This document shows, in pieces, positions 1-9,766 of a stretch of 64,000 bases of DNA. The notes beneath the pieces are model-generated. The model was not told where the DNA came from and did not search any database. It worked only from the letters and a program-made list of their open reading frames with translations. The position numbers were made by a program, and so were the translations under genes. Every line of letters starts with the position of its first letter. Within the stretch, counting starts at the first letter, position 1. The DNA comes from Gammaproteobacteria bacterium (GTDB lineage Bacteria > Pseudomonadota > Gammaproteobacteria > JAJPIJ01): positions 1 through 64,000 of the forward strand of contig JAJVIQ010000013.1 in the NCBI GenBank assembly GCA_022071965.1, in the 5' to 3' direction.

Positions 1-2
1 CC

Positions 3-1346
3 TATGACATCCGTGGCATCGTCGACAAGACGCTGACGGAGGATGCCGTGCGTGCCATCGGCCGGGCACTGGGCAGCGAGGCGCGCGCCCGCGGACAGAC
101 GGCGGTCGCGGCAGGCCGCGACGGGCGGCTGTCCGGCCCGCGCCTGGCCGGGGCGCTCAGCGACGGCGTGCGCGCCGCGGGCGTCGACGTGATCGACATC
201 GGCTGCGTGCCGACTCCGCTGACCTATTTTGCCGCCCACGAGCTCGGCTGCAACAGTTGCGTGAGCGTCACCGGCAGTCACAATCCGCCCGAATACAACG
301 GTCTGAAAATGGTGCTGGGCGGCGAGACGCTTTACGGCGACCTGATCCAGGCGCTACGCCGCCGCATCGAGCGCAACGACCTCGCGTGCGGCGCCGGCGG
401 GCTGCGCACGGCGGACGTCCGCGAGCGGTACGTCGAGCGTGTCGTCTCCGACGTGAAGCTCTCGCGCCCCATGAAGATCGTGGTCGACTGCGGCAACGGC
501 GTGGCGGGCGAGGTCGCGCCGCGCCTCTTCAGGCGCATGGGCTGCGAGGTCGTGGAGCTCTTCTGCGAGGTCGACGGCAACTTTCCCAACCACCACCCGG
601 ACCCCTCGAGGCTCGAGAATCTCCAGGATGTAATCCATACGCTCGCGAGCTCCGATGCCGAGCTCGGGCTCGCGTTCGACGGCGACGGCGATCGGCTGGG
701 CGTGGTGCTGAAGAGCGGCGAGGTCGTGTTTCCCGATCGGCAGCTGATGCTGTTTGCGCGCGATGTCCTTTCGCGGGTGCCGGGCGGCCAGATCATCTAC
801 GACGTGAAATGTACGCGTAATCTCGCGCCGGCGATCCGTGCCGCGGGCGGAGTTCCGTTGATGTGGAACACGGGCCACGCGCTCATCAAGGCCAAGCTGA
901 GGGAGACTGGCGCGCCGTTCGGCGGCGAGATGAGCGGCCACATGTTCTTCAAGGAGCGCTGGTACGGCTTCGACGACGGTCTCTACGCCGGCGCCCGGCT
1001 GCTCGAGATCGTATCGCGCGCGGCGGACGCGAATGCCGTGCTGGCCGCACTGCCGGATTCCATCGGCACGCCGGAGATCAATATCAAGATGGCCGAGGGC
1101 GAACCCTTCGAGCTGGTTGAGCGGCTCAAGGGTCGTGGCGAGTTTGCCGGCGAGATCGAACGCATCACCATCGACGGGTTGCGCGTGGAGTATGCCGACG
1201 GCTTCGGGCTCGCGCGGCCGTCGAACACCACCCCGGTGGTGGTGCTGCGTTTCGAGGCCGGGAACGAGGCGGCGCTGAAGAGGATACAGGCCGACTTCCG
1301 GCGCGCGCTGCAGACCGTCTGGCCCGGCCTCCCGGTACCCTTCTAG
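3..1346 (+). CDS. algC: Phosphomannomutase/phosphoglucomutase, 5'-truncated by window edge
   Basis: Alpha-D-phosphohexomutase that interconverts mannose-6-P/mannose-1-P and glucose-6-P/glucose-1-P for LPS and exopolysaccharide precursors. The frame is open from the window edge and begins with YDIRG, the conserved N-terminal motif of the family, so only a few residues are missing. Catalytic phosphoserine lies in TGSHNPP (Ser codon at 276-278), the Mg-binding loop DGDGDR near 677-695, the sugar-specificity loop GEMSGH near 925, and the phosphate-binding RPSNTT near the C-terminus. All four domains of the family are therefore present. The next gene is convergent; no clear terminator is seen in the 131-bp gap. 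The dual-specificity assignment over a ManB-only role is inferred from overall similarity to AlgC. Confidence 0.93.
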   Translation, partial: YDIRGIVDKTLTEDAVRAIGRALGSEARARGQTAVAAGRDGRLSGPRLAGALSDGVRAAGVDVIDIGCVPTPLTYFAAHELGCNSCVSVTGSHNPPEYNGLKMVLGGETLYGDLIQALRRRIERNDLACGAGGLRTADVRERYVERVVSDVKLSRPMKIVVDCGNGVAGEVAPRLFRRMGCEVVELFCEVDGNFPNHHPDPSRLENLQDVIHTLASSDAELGLAFDGDGDRLGVVLKSGEVVFPDRQLMLFARDVLSRVPGGQIIYDVKCTRNLAPAIRAAGGVPLMWNTGHALIKAKLRETGAPFGGEMSGHMFFKERWYGFDDGLYAGARLLEIVSRAADANAVLAALPDSIGTPEINIKMAEGEPFELVERLKGRGEFAGEIERITIDGLRVEYADGFGLARPSNTTPVVVLRFEAGNEAALKRIQADFRRALQTVWPGLPVPF

Positions 1347-1477
1347 CGGCCGGCGGGCAATTGGCGGCCAGTCGGCAGAAAATCTGATCGATACCGGGCA
1401 GCCAACCGGCCGAGGTTGACCAATGCGGCCGCAGGCGGGGGAACGCGGCCGGACCAGGAGGGGACGTGCCATGCCTC

Positions 1478-1792
1478 TCAGGGGTCGACGGCCGGCGCGC
1501 ACCGCCAGCATGCCCCGAACTGCGGCTCCAGCCACTCGCCGCACGTGGGGCATCGCCACTGCTCGCCCGTGATGGGCTGTCGGGGCAGCACCGCCTCGAC
1601 GATCTGCCGCGCCCTTGCCTCGTCGTGATCCCGCAGCACCCATAGTTCCGGCCAGCATTCCTGTGCCGGCAGATCGCCCACGCCACCGCCGAGGTAGTCA
1701 TTGCGGATGATGCAGTCTATGCCGTGATCGCTCAGCGCCCCGCTGAGCAGGCCGACGAACATCCGGTTCGGCGAGGTGTATATCCTGCGCAT
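1478..1792 (-). CDS. DUF2007 domain protein with C-terminal zinc ribbon
   Basis: Small 104-residue protein. The N-terminal ~70 residues (RRIYTSPNRMFVGLLSGALS, then the IIRNDYLGGGVGDLP region) resemble DUF2007, a ferredoxin-like fold family called putative prokaryotic signal transducing protein whose role is not established. The C-terminus carries CPTC and CWRC separated by about a dozen residues, a likely zinc ribbon. It follows the M16C protease gene by ~55 bp on the same strand and is probably its transcriptional partner. The start gives a full-length DUF2007 domain. Function unknown. Confidence 0.75.
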   Translation of the reverse strand: MRRIYTSPNRMFVGLLSGALSDHGIDCIIRNDYLGGGVGDLPAQECWPELWVLRDHDEARARQIVEAVLPRQPITGEQWRCPTCGEWLEPQFGACWRCAPAVDP

Positions 1793-1846
1793 GGGCGGGA
1801 GTGATGCACTCGGGTACGCGCGCCAGGGCGATTCTCTCCCGCCTCT

Positions 1847-4747
1847 TCAAATCGTCCTGGGCTCCAGCTGCAGGTGCGCATGCTTCTCCAGCGTCTCGCG
1901 GTTGGTGATGACCGCGGTGCTCGCCAGTTCCGGGCGCAGGTATTCACGGCCGACGCGTTGCAGGTCCGCGATCGTGGTGCGCAACACCCCGCTGCGATAG
2001 CGCCGGCGGAACTCCGGGGTGCGCCCGTGCAGCGCCTGGAAGTAGGCCTGGATGGCCTCGCCGGCGGGCGAGGCGGGTTGGTCGATCGCCTGGACGATGC
2101 CGAGCACGGCCTCCTCCAGTTCGCGATCGAGGTGCGCGCCCTGCAGCCATGCGAGTGCCTCGTCGAAGTCCTTGAGCGTGCCCTCCAGGCGCGGGTCGCG
2201 GTATGAAAAGAAGCGGAAGCTGCCGGAGTCGGAATCGTAGCGCGCGCCGCTGCCGTATGCGCCGCCCTGCTCGCGGATCGCACGGTGCAGATAGCCGTTG
2301 TGCAGAAACTTGCCCAGCACGCTGAATGCCGGGGCGTCGGGATGATCCGCCGGCACCGCGGGGAATGCGCGGGCGCAGAAATTGACCTGGGTGCTGGCGA
2401 TCCACGCCTCGTGCACCCGCCTGGGGGACCCGGCCCAGCCGAAGCTGCCGCCCGCGCGGCCGGCGCCGTCGTCGGCGAGCGTGGCGGCCAGCGTCGCCTC
2501 GAGCGCGCGTTGTTCGCTCTCCTGGCTCACCACCAGCAGGCGCGGTGGCTGGGCCGACACCTTTTCGCGGATCACGCGCAGGCGCCCGGCAAACTCGGTC
2601 AGCGCGGCCTCGTCCCCGAGCACGGTGTCGAGCTGCTTCAGCCTCGCGATCGACAGCGGTCCATCCCATAGGTTGTCGAGCTGCCCGACGGTGCCCATGC
2701 CGGAGGCTGCCGCCAACATGGCCAGCGTGTGCCCGCGATCGGTGACCGAGGACTCCTGCGCCGCGCGCATCTGCGCCACCACTTCGCGCACGCGCTGCCG
2801 CTCGCCGAAATCGACGGTTTCCATGGTCTCTCGCATGAGGCGGGCGAGGGCAGCCTGGTCGCGCGCCAGCGACTTGCCGGACAGCGCGATGTATCCACGC
2901 GCGTTTTTCACGCTGGCGATGTCGGCACGCAGCGAGACGTGTGCCGCGAGGCTGCCGAGCCGCGCCTGAAGGGCCTGCGTGGCGACGTAGTCGCGGCCGC
3001 CGCTGCCGACTTCCGGCAGCATGGTGTAGTACAGCACGAGCGCCTCGGTCTCCTCGGCGGTGAGCTCGGGCAGCTCGGCCACCCATTGCACGTAGACCAG
3101 GCCGTTTGTGCCGGCGGAGTACCAGGTCGCCGGGGTGCCTGCGATCGACTGTTCCCGGCCGACAGGTATGCGGAGGTCCGGCGGCACGTCGGCGATGCCC
3201 ACCTTGGGCAGCACGTCCGGGTCGTTGCCGTGGCGCTGGCGCTCGTCGAGCGTGGCGGCGCGCTCGATGATGGCCTGGCGCCGGGCGTCGTCCATCCCGC
3301 GCGCGAGCGCGTCGAGGCGCTGGCGTTCGGCCTGCTCGCGACGACTGGCGAGGTCCGGGTCGGGACTCATCACCAGCCGCACGCGGTGCGGGTTGTCGAG
3401 CAGCCGCCGCACCTGGCGCTTGATGAAATCCGGGTCCTTGATCTCCGCGCGCAGCTCCTCGATCGCGGCGTCCACGTCGAGAAAGGCGAAGGGATCGCCG
3501 CCGTGGGTCCTGGCGCCCAATATGCGGGTCAGCAGCTGCAGCCCGTGCGGGAAGTGCCCCCCGCCCAGCTCGCGCTGGGCGATCTCGAGCTGGGTGAGCA
3601 CCGCTTCGATCGTCTCCAGCGGCACGCCATCGCGGGCCACGCCCTCCAGCACGTCGACGATCAGCCGCTCCACCGCGTCGGCATCCCGGGCATTGGAGCC
3701 TTCCAGGCCGCAGATGAACATGGCCTCGCGCGCGGAGTCGTCCAGACCGCAGATCTCCAGCGGCGCGGTGCCGAGTGCGGTGGTCTCCAGCGCGTGCCTC
3801 AGCGGCGATCCGCTGTGCTGGAGCAGGACGTTGGACAGCAGCAGGTCGTGCATGTAGTGGCGCGCATCGCCGGTTTGGCCGAGCAGCCAGCCCATGGCGA
3901 CGTAGGTCGCGCCGCGCTCATCGCCGGAGCCGTCGTGCGTGTAGTAGCTCTCCACCCGCAGCGGCTCGAGATAGCGACGCTCGTCGTGCAGGTGGAGCTC
4001 GAGGACCCGCTTCTCGAAATGCCTCAATGCCCAGTCCTCGATCAGCGCCTGGGTGTCGCGCACCGGGAAATCCCCGTAGGTCATGAAGGTGGCGTTCGAG
4101 GGGTGATAGTGGCTGCGATGGAAGCTCACGAGCTGCTCGTAGCTGAGCGCGGGGATGTGCTCCGGGTCGCCGCCGCTGTTGTAGTGGTAGGTCGTGGTCG
4201 GGAACAGCAGCGACTGCAGCTCCATCTGCACCTGTGCGATGGGCGAGCTCATCGCGCCCTTCATCTCGTTGTAGACCACGCCGCGGTACATGAGCGGCGA
4301 GGACGGGTCGGCCGGCCGGGCGAACTCGATGCGGTGGCCCTCCTGCGCGAAGTCGAGCGGGTCGAGCCGCGGGAAGAAGACCGCGTCGAGATACACCGAC
4401 AGCAGGTTCTCGAAGTCCTTGCGGTTCTGCGTGGCGAACGGGTAGGCGGTCGCGTCGCTGCTGGTGAACGCGTTCATGAAGGTGTTGAGCGACCGGCGCA
4501 GCATCATGAAGAACGGGTCGCGCACGGGGTACCTGCGGCTGCCGCACAGCACGGTGTGCTCCAGGATGTGGGCGACGCCGGTGTGATCCATCGGCACCGT
4601 CGGGAACGCGACCATGAAGCAGTTGTTGCTGTCCTCGGCGACGAGGTGATAGTGCGCGGCCCCGGTCCGGTTGTGGCGGTATTCCTGCATCTCCACGTTC
4701 AGCGTGTCTATGCGCCGTGCGCGTACCAGTTCGAACGTCGTGGTCAT
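1847..4747 (-). CDS. M16C-family zinc metalloprotease (presequence-protease/insulinase-like)
   Basis: 966-residue peptidase of the pitrilysin clan. The inverted zinc motif HILEH lies at residues 60-64 (both His are ligands, Glu is catalytic), and a downstream YNEMKG segment probably supplies the third ligand. The long C-terminal half ends with an AIREQGGAYGSGA segment typical of the inactive M16 repeat. Bacterial M16C enzymes are cytosolic or periplasmic oligopeptidases related to mitochondrial PreP; no signal peptide is visible here. I chose the ATG at 4747, preceded by AGGGAAAAGAC, over an in-frame start 38 codons upstream whose extra residues look unlike coding sequence. It lies downstream of dps on the same strand. 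Substrate unknown. Confidence 0.88.
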   Translation of the reverse strand: MTTTFELVRARRIDTLNVEMQEYRHNRTGAAHYHLVAEDSNNCFMVAFPTVPMDHTGVAHILEHTVLCGSRRYPVRDPFFMMLRRSLNTFMNAFTSSDATAYPFATQNRKDFENLLSVYLDAVFFPRLDPLDFAQEGHRIEFARPADPSSPLMYRGVVYNEMKGAMSSPIAQVQMELQSLLFPTTTYHYNSGGDPEHIPALSYEQLVSFHRSHYHPSNATFMTYGDFPVRDTQALIEDWALRHFEKRVLELHLHDERRYLEPLRVESYYTHDGSGDERGATYVAMGWLLGQTGDARHYMHDLLLSNVLLQHSGSPLRHALETTALGTAPLEICGLDDSAREAMFICGLEGSNARDADAVERLIVDVLEGVARDGVPLETIEAVLTQLEIAQRELGGGHFPHGLQLLTRILGARTHGGDPFAFLDVDAAIEELRAEIKDPDFIKRQVRRLLDNPHRVRLVMSPDPDLASRREQAERQRLDALARGMDDARRQAIIERAATLDERQRHGNDPDVLPKVGIADVPPDLRIPVGREQSIAGTPATWYSAGTNGLVYVQWVAELPELTAEETEALVLYYTMLPEVGSGGRDYVATQALQARLGSLAAHVSLRADIASVKNARGYIALSGKSLARDQAALARLMRETMETVDFGERQRVREVVAQMRAAQESSVTDRGHTLAMLAAASGMGTVGQLDNLWDGPLSIARLKQLDTVLGDEAALTEFAGRLRVIREKVSAQPPRLLVVSQESEQRALEATLAATLADDGAGRAGGSFGWAGSPRRVHEAWIASTQVNFCARAFPAVPADHPDAPAFSVLGKFLHNGYLHRAIREQGGAYGSGARYDSDSGSFRFFSYRDPRLEGTLKDFDEALAWLQGAHLDRELEEAVLGIVQAIDQPASPAGEAIQAYFQALHGRTPEFRRRYRSGVLRTTIADLQRVGREYLRPELASTAVITNRETLEKHAHLQLEPRTI

Positions 4748-4909
4748 GTCTTTTCCCTGCTGCATGGTGGATTGCGACGCACGCACGCGCGCGCCGCTGC
4801 GGACCTCAGGCATGCAAACCCGGGGCGGCCCGGGGACGTGGTGCGATCCCCGGGGCGCCACGTCCTCCGGCGACGGCCGCCGCCGTGTATCTAACCGCGG
4901 TGACTGTCA

Positions 4910-5407
4910 CTACTCCAGCAGGCTGCGCAGCATCCATGCCGTCTTCTCGTGGATATCCAGGCGCTGGGTGAGCAGGTCCGCGGTGGGCTGATCGTCGGCC
5001 CGCTCCGCGGCCGGAAACACGCCGCGCGCCGTGCGTGCCACGGTCTCGTGGCCCGCTACCAGGACGCGGACCATGTCCATGGCCTTCGGCGGCGTCGCCG
5101 GCGCGTCGGAAAGGGTACTCAGCCTGCCGAACTGGGTGTACGAGCCCGGCGCCACATGACCCAGCGCGCGGATGCGCTCGGCGATCGGATCCACGGCGTT
5201 CCAGAGCTCCGTGTACTGCTCCATGAACATGGCGTGCAGGGTGTTGAACATGGGGCCGGTCACGTTCCAGTGGAAATTATGGGTCGTGAGGTAAAGCGTG
5301 TAGGTGTCCGCCAGGAGCCTGGACAGGCCCTGCGCGATCTTCGCGCGATCGGACGCGCTGATGCCGATGTCGATGCGTGCCGCCGCTGTTGTCGTCTTCG
5401 CCGCCAT
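4910..5407 (-). CDS. dps: Dps/ferritin-like DNA-protecting protein
   Basis: 165-residue ferritin-like protein expected to form a dodecamer that oxidises Fe(II) with peroxide, stores iron and shields DNA. The ferroxidase signature is visible: His in [11 protein letters not shown], then Asp and Glu in [10 protein letters not shown], matching the inter-subunit site of Dps. The N-terminal tail [11 protein letters not shown] is short and basic. The ATG at 5407 follows a strong Shine-Dalgarno (AGGAGG), so the 20 in-frame codons further upstream are not used. It sits directly downstream of oxyR and trxB on the same strand, consistent with a peroxide-response role, with its own likely promoter in the 143-bp gap. 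Confidence 0.92.
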   Translation of the reverse strand: MAAKTTTAAARIDIGISASDRAKIAQGLSRLLADTYTLYLTTHNFHWNVTGPMFNTLHAMFMEQYTELWNAVDPIAERIRALGHVAPGSYTQFGRLSTLSDAPATPPKAMDMVRVLVAGHETVARTARGVFPAAERADDQPTADLLTQRLDIHEKTAWMLRSLLE

Positions 5408-5499
5408 GATCTCGCCTCCTCTTGGTGGTTTCGTCGGCCTGCCCGCCGCCCGCGGTATCCGGCCCAAATCTACGTCTTGGAAGGAAATTTATCCAATTG

Positions 5500-5532
5500 A
5501 TTATGACAACTCTTGCGATACATAGTTTCTAT
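5500..5532 (-). promoter_or_regulatory. Candidate dps promoter with ATAG/CTAT palindrome
   Basis: In the 143-bp gap between oxyR and dps the minus strand has a -10-like CATAAT (plus strand 5500-5505). Seventeen bases upstream the -35 position (AAACTA) is poor, as in activator-dependent promoters, and overlaps the palindrome ATAG-AAA-CTAT (5522-5532). OxyR recognises ATAG/CTAT elements, but its known E. coli consensus uses 7-bp spacing, so the fit is partial. Binding by OxyR is inference only. Confidence 0.35.
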
Positions 5533-5550
5533 CATGGCCGCCGCGCACCC

Positions 5551-6474
5551 CTACACCGGTTCGACGCCCGGCAGATTGCAGGCGAGTACCGCCTCGCGCA
5601 GGGCCTCCACCGCTGCCGTGCGCGTGAAGCTGTTGCGCCAGGCCAGCACGATGCGCCGATCCGGCTCCGGTCGGCTGAAAGGCAGATAGCGGACCAGCGC
5701 GTTTCTGCCGCCATGGGCGGCGGCGGCGGTCGACGGCATCACCGTCACGCCGGCGCCGGAGGCGACCATCATGCGCAGCGTCTCCAGAGAGCTGCCCTCG
5801 AGGATCCGCGTCATGGGGCCTGCCGCCTCGCTGGCGCGGTTCAGGGCCGGGAACACCTGCAGCACCTGGTCGCGAAAGCAGTGGCCCGCCCCCAGCATGA
5901 GCAGGTCTTCCCCGTCCAGCTCCTCGCCCTTGATCGACTTGCGCGATTCCCAGTGGTGGCCCTTGGGCACGGCGACCACGAAGGGCTCGTCGTACAGCGG
6001 TTGCACCGCCACCCCGGGCTCGCTGAAGGGCAGGGCGACGATGACGACATCCAGCTCGCCCTGCTTGAGCAGTTCGGCCAGCCGCGCCGTGTAGTTCTCC
6101 TGGATGATGAGCGGCATCTGCGGAGCGATCTTGCGCAGCTTGGGAATGAGCTGCGGCAGCAGGTACGGCCCGACCGTGAAGATCACGCCCAGACGCAATG
6201 CACCGGCCAGTGGATCCCTGCCCTGCCGGGCCAGCTCCCTGATGGCGGTGGCCTCGTCGAGCACTCGCTGCGCCTGCGCGACGATCCGCTGCCCGACGGG
6301 TGTCGGACGAACCTCGCTCGCGCTGCGCTCGAACAATGCGACACCGAGCTCATCCTCGAGTTTCCGGATCGCCACGCTGAGCGTCGGTTGGCTGACGAAG
6401 CACTTCTCCGCGGCGCGGCCGAAGTGGTGCTCGCGTGCGAGCGTCACCAGGTAGCGCAGTTCGGTCAGGGTCAT
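5551..6474 (-). CDS. oxyR: OxyR-type LysR-family peroxide regulator, Cys208 replaced by Phe
   Basis: 307-residue LysR-type transcription factor. The N-terminal winged helix (residues 1-60, with the recognition-helix SQPTLSVAIRKLE) and the OxyR-type effector domain are both complete. With this start the numbering matches E. coli OxyR: peroxidatic Cys199 is in GHCFRDQ, but residue 208, the resolving Cys in E. coli and Pseudomonas, is Phe (codon TTC at 5851-5853). Remaining cysteines are Cys25 in the DNA-binding domain and one near the C-terminus. The start at 6474 has GGGGAG upstream and gives the canonical MTLTELRYL. Transcribed after trxB (70-bp gap) and before dps. Whether it senses peroxide by disulfide formation is open. 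Confidence 0.92.
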   Translation of the reverse strand: MTLTELRYLVTLAREHHFGRAAEKCFVSQPTLSVAIRKLEDELGVALFERSASEVRPTPVGQRIVAQAQRVLDEATAIRELARQGRDPLAGALRLGVIFTVGPYLLPQLIPKLRKIAPQMPLIIQENYTARLAELLKQGELDVVIVALPFSEPGVAVQPLYDEPFVVAVPKGHHWESRKSIKGEELDGEDLLMLGAGHCFRDQVLQVFPALNRASEAAGPMTRILEGSSLETLRMMVASGAGVTVMPSTAAAAHGGRNALVRYLPFSRPEPDRRIVLAWRNSFTRTAAVEALREAVLACNLPGVEPV

Positions 6475-6544
6475 CGCCGTTTCTCCCCGGGCCGCGGGCC
6501 ATGCGGCTGCGCCGCGCGCCGATCGCTCCCGCATTTTCGCACGG

Positions 6545-7806
<1,262 letters not shown>

Positions 7807-8289
7807 ATGCCGTCCTTCGACGTGGTATCCGAGATCAATCGCCACGAACTCGGCAACGCCCTGGATCAGACCGCCCGGGAGGTCGCCACGCGCTTCGACT
7901 TCAAGGGTTCCGGCGCCCGGGTCGAACAGAATGAGCTCGCGCTGACGCTGGTGGCGCCCTCGGAGTTTCAGGTCCGCCAGCTGCTGGACATACTCAAGGC
8001 CAGGCTCGCCAGGCGCGGCATCGATCTCGCCGCGCTGAAGGTCGAAGACGTGGTGGTGAGCGGCAGCGAGGCCCGTCAGGCGGCACTGGTTCGCGAGGGG
8101 CTGGACAGTGATTTCGCGCGCAAGGTCGTCAGGCTCATCAAGGAGAGCGGGCTGAGGGTGCAGGCGCAGATCCAGGACAGGCAGGTGCGCGTCACGGGGA
8201 AGAAGCGCGACGACCTGCAGGCCGTGATCGCCTTGCTGCGCGCGGCGAAACTGGAGTTGCCGCTGCAGTATGTCAATTTTCGTGACTGA
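7807..8289 (+). CDS. yajQ: YajQ-family nucleotide-binding protein
   Basis: 160-residue cytosolic protein with two ferredoxin-like halves. The N-terminal MPSFDVVSEINRHELGNA and the RFDFKGSGA segment are hallmarks of the family. Members bind nucleic acid or nucleotides, and a Xanthomonas member is a c-di-GMP effector; which ligand applies here cannot be read from sequence. The ATG follows GGGAGGAATC. It begins a run of short same-strand genes through the PHP phosphatase. Confidence 0.94.
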   Translation: MPSFDVVSEINRHELGNALDQTAREVATRFDFKGSGARVEQNELALTLVAPSEFQVRQLLDILKARLARRGIDLAALKVEDVVVSGSEARQAALVREGLDSDFARKVVRLIKESGLRVQAQIQDRQVRVTGKKRDDLQAVIALLRAAKLELPLQYVNFRD

Positions 8290-8330
8290 CCCCGCTGCCC
8301 GCCGGCTGGCGCGGGATCGGTGATTTTTCC

Positions 8331-8525
8331 ATGGGACCCGACATCTTCGAACACCGTTTCACCTGTCCTTGCTGTGGGGAGACCGTATCGGTGCTGCTGG
8401 ACCTTTCGGTCGACGGCGTGCAGGACTACGTGGAGGACTGCGAGGTCTGTTGCAGGCCGATGCGGCTGACGGTCGGCGCCGAGGACGGGCTGCTGGCGGG
8501 TTTCGAGGCGACGCCGTCGGATTGA
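8331..8525 (+). CDS. CPXCG-motif cysteine-rich small protein
   Basis: 64-residue protein with two cysteine knuckles: CPCCGE at residues 12-17 and CEVCCRP at residues 37-43, separated by acidic LDLSVDGVQDYVEDC. This matches the CPXCG family of short zinc-binding proteins of unknown role. It lies 41 bp after yajQ and 25 bp before the next gene, probably co-transcribed. Confidence 0.8.
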   Translation: MGPDIFEHRFTCPCCGETVSVLLDLSVDGVQDYVEDCEVCCRPMRLTVGAEDGLLAGFEATPSD

Positions 8526-8550
8526 CGGGCGCGGGCGAGGAGACGACGAG

Positions 8551-8898
8551 GTGCTGGAAACTCTGATATTCATGGCCGCGCTCGTCGGGCTGGTCTGGTT
8601 CTGGGCCGACAGCATGCGCACGCGGGAGGTCGCCCTGCGGCACTGCGCGCGAGCCTGCCAGGATGCCAACGTGCAGTTTCTCGATCAGACGGTGGCACAG
8701 GCATCGCTCGGCCTGGGTCGTGACGCGCGCGGGCGGCTGGTGCTGCGCCGGCGCTACGGCTTTGAATTCAGCACCAATGGTACCGATCGCCATCGCGGGG
8801 TGGCGGCGATGACGGGCCGGATCGTGGAGTTCGTGCGCCTGGAGCATCCGGGTGGCCCCTTCATCATGACCGGTGGCACCGTCCATGCGATCAACTGA
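8551..8898 (+). CDS. DUF3301 family membrane-anchored protein
   Basis: 115 residues. A single N-terminal hydrophobic helix (residues 2-19, ETLIFMAALVGLVWFWAD) is followed by a basic segment and a small soluble domain with LRRRYGFEFSTNG, typical of DUF3301. Starts with GTG after GAGGAGACGACGAG. Its end overlaps the start of the following PHP gene by 14 bp, so translation is likely coupled. No function is known. Confidence 0.75.
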   Translation: MLETLIFMAALVGLVWFWADSMRTREVALRHCARACQDANVQFLDQTVAQASLGLGRDARGRLVLRRRYGFEFSTNGTDRHRGVAAMTGRIVEFVRLEHPGGPFIMTGGTVHAIN

Positions 8899-9766
8899 GA
8901 GATCACGGATCGACCTGCACGCGCACTCCAGCGCCTCCGACGGAGTGCTGGGGCCATCGGAACTGGTGGCGCGCGCCGCCGGGCGCGGCATCCAGGTGCT
9001 GGCGCTCACGGACCACGACACCACGGCCGGCATCGCCGAGGCGCGGCAGGCGGCCCGCCGCCACGGTGTCGGGCTGGTGCCGGCGATCGAGATGTCGACC
9101 GCGGCCGGCGGCAAACCGCTGCACGTGGTAGGCCTCGGGATCGACCCGGATGCGGCCAGCCTGCGTCGGGCGATCGGACGATTGCGGGAGCTGCGTGCGG
9201 AGCGGGCGCGCGGGATCGGTCACAGGCTGGAGCGCCTGGGGATCGCGGGGGCGTATGAAGGCGCCTGCGCCGAGGCGGGCGCCGCGGTCCCCGGCCGCGC
9301 GCATTTCGCACGCTGGCTGCTTGGTCGCGGCATCTGTGCCGACAACGCCGAGATCTTCAGCCGTCTCCTGGGACGCGGACGGCCCGCCTACGTGGCCACC
9401 CCGTGGCCGGAGCTCGAGGATACGGTCGCCTGCATTCGCGAGGCCGGCGGCGTGGCCGTGCTGGCGCATCCGATGCGGTACGAATTCACGGCAAGCTGGC
9501 TGCGGCGCATCGCGGCGCGCTTCCGGGAGTGCGGCGGCAGTGCCATGGAAGTGGTGATGGCCAATCAGCCGCGGCGCGATACCGCGACGGCGGCCGATAT
9601 CGCACGGCGTTGCGGGCTGAAGGGATCCGTGGGTTCGGATTTCCACGCGCCCGGCGCGCATGCCCCCGAGCTTGGCGTCTTCGGCGCTCTGCCGCCGGAC
9701 ATCGAGCCGGTCTGGGAGTCGCTGCCGGCCGCCTCAGTCCTCCCCGGCCGGACGGCGGCGCCGTGA
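8885..9766 (+). CDS. PHP-domain phosphoesterase (RNase AM/YciV-like)
   Basis: 293-residue metal-dependent phosphoesterase. PHP motifs are clear: DLHAHSSASDG near residue 9, LTDHDTT near residue 39, then AHP and GSDFHAPG near the C-terminus. E. coli YciV (RNase AM/TrpH) hydrolyses 3',5'-nucleotide bisphosphates and trims RNA 5' ends; this protein has the same length and motif order, so a similar activity is likely. The ATG at 8885 overlaps the upstream gene. Its 3' end overlaps the convergent arfB by 33 bp. Confidence 0.87.
   Translation: MRSTERSRIDLHAHSSASDGVLGPSELVARAAGRGIQVLALTDHDTTAGIAEARQAARRHGVGLVPAIEMSTAAGGKPLHVVGLGIDPDAASLRRAIGRLRELRAERARGIGHRLERLGIAGAYEGACAEAGAAVPGRAHFARWLLGRGICADNAEIFSRLLGRGRPAYVATPWPELEDTVACIREAGGVAVLAHPMRYEFTASWLRRIAARFRECGGSAMEVVMANQPRRDTATAADIARRCGLKGSVGSDFHAPGAHAPELGVFGALPPDIEPVWESLPAASVLPGRTAAP

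Noticed and set aside
2729-4894. 721-codon open frame on the plus strand opposite the M16C protease
   Set aside because: It is antisense to a clear protease gene with an HxxEH motif; composition is His/Val/Arg-rich without domains. Long antisense frames are common at this GC content.
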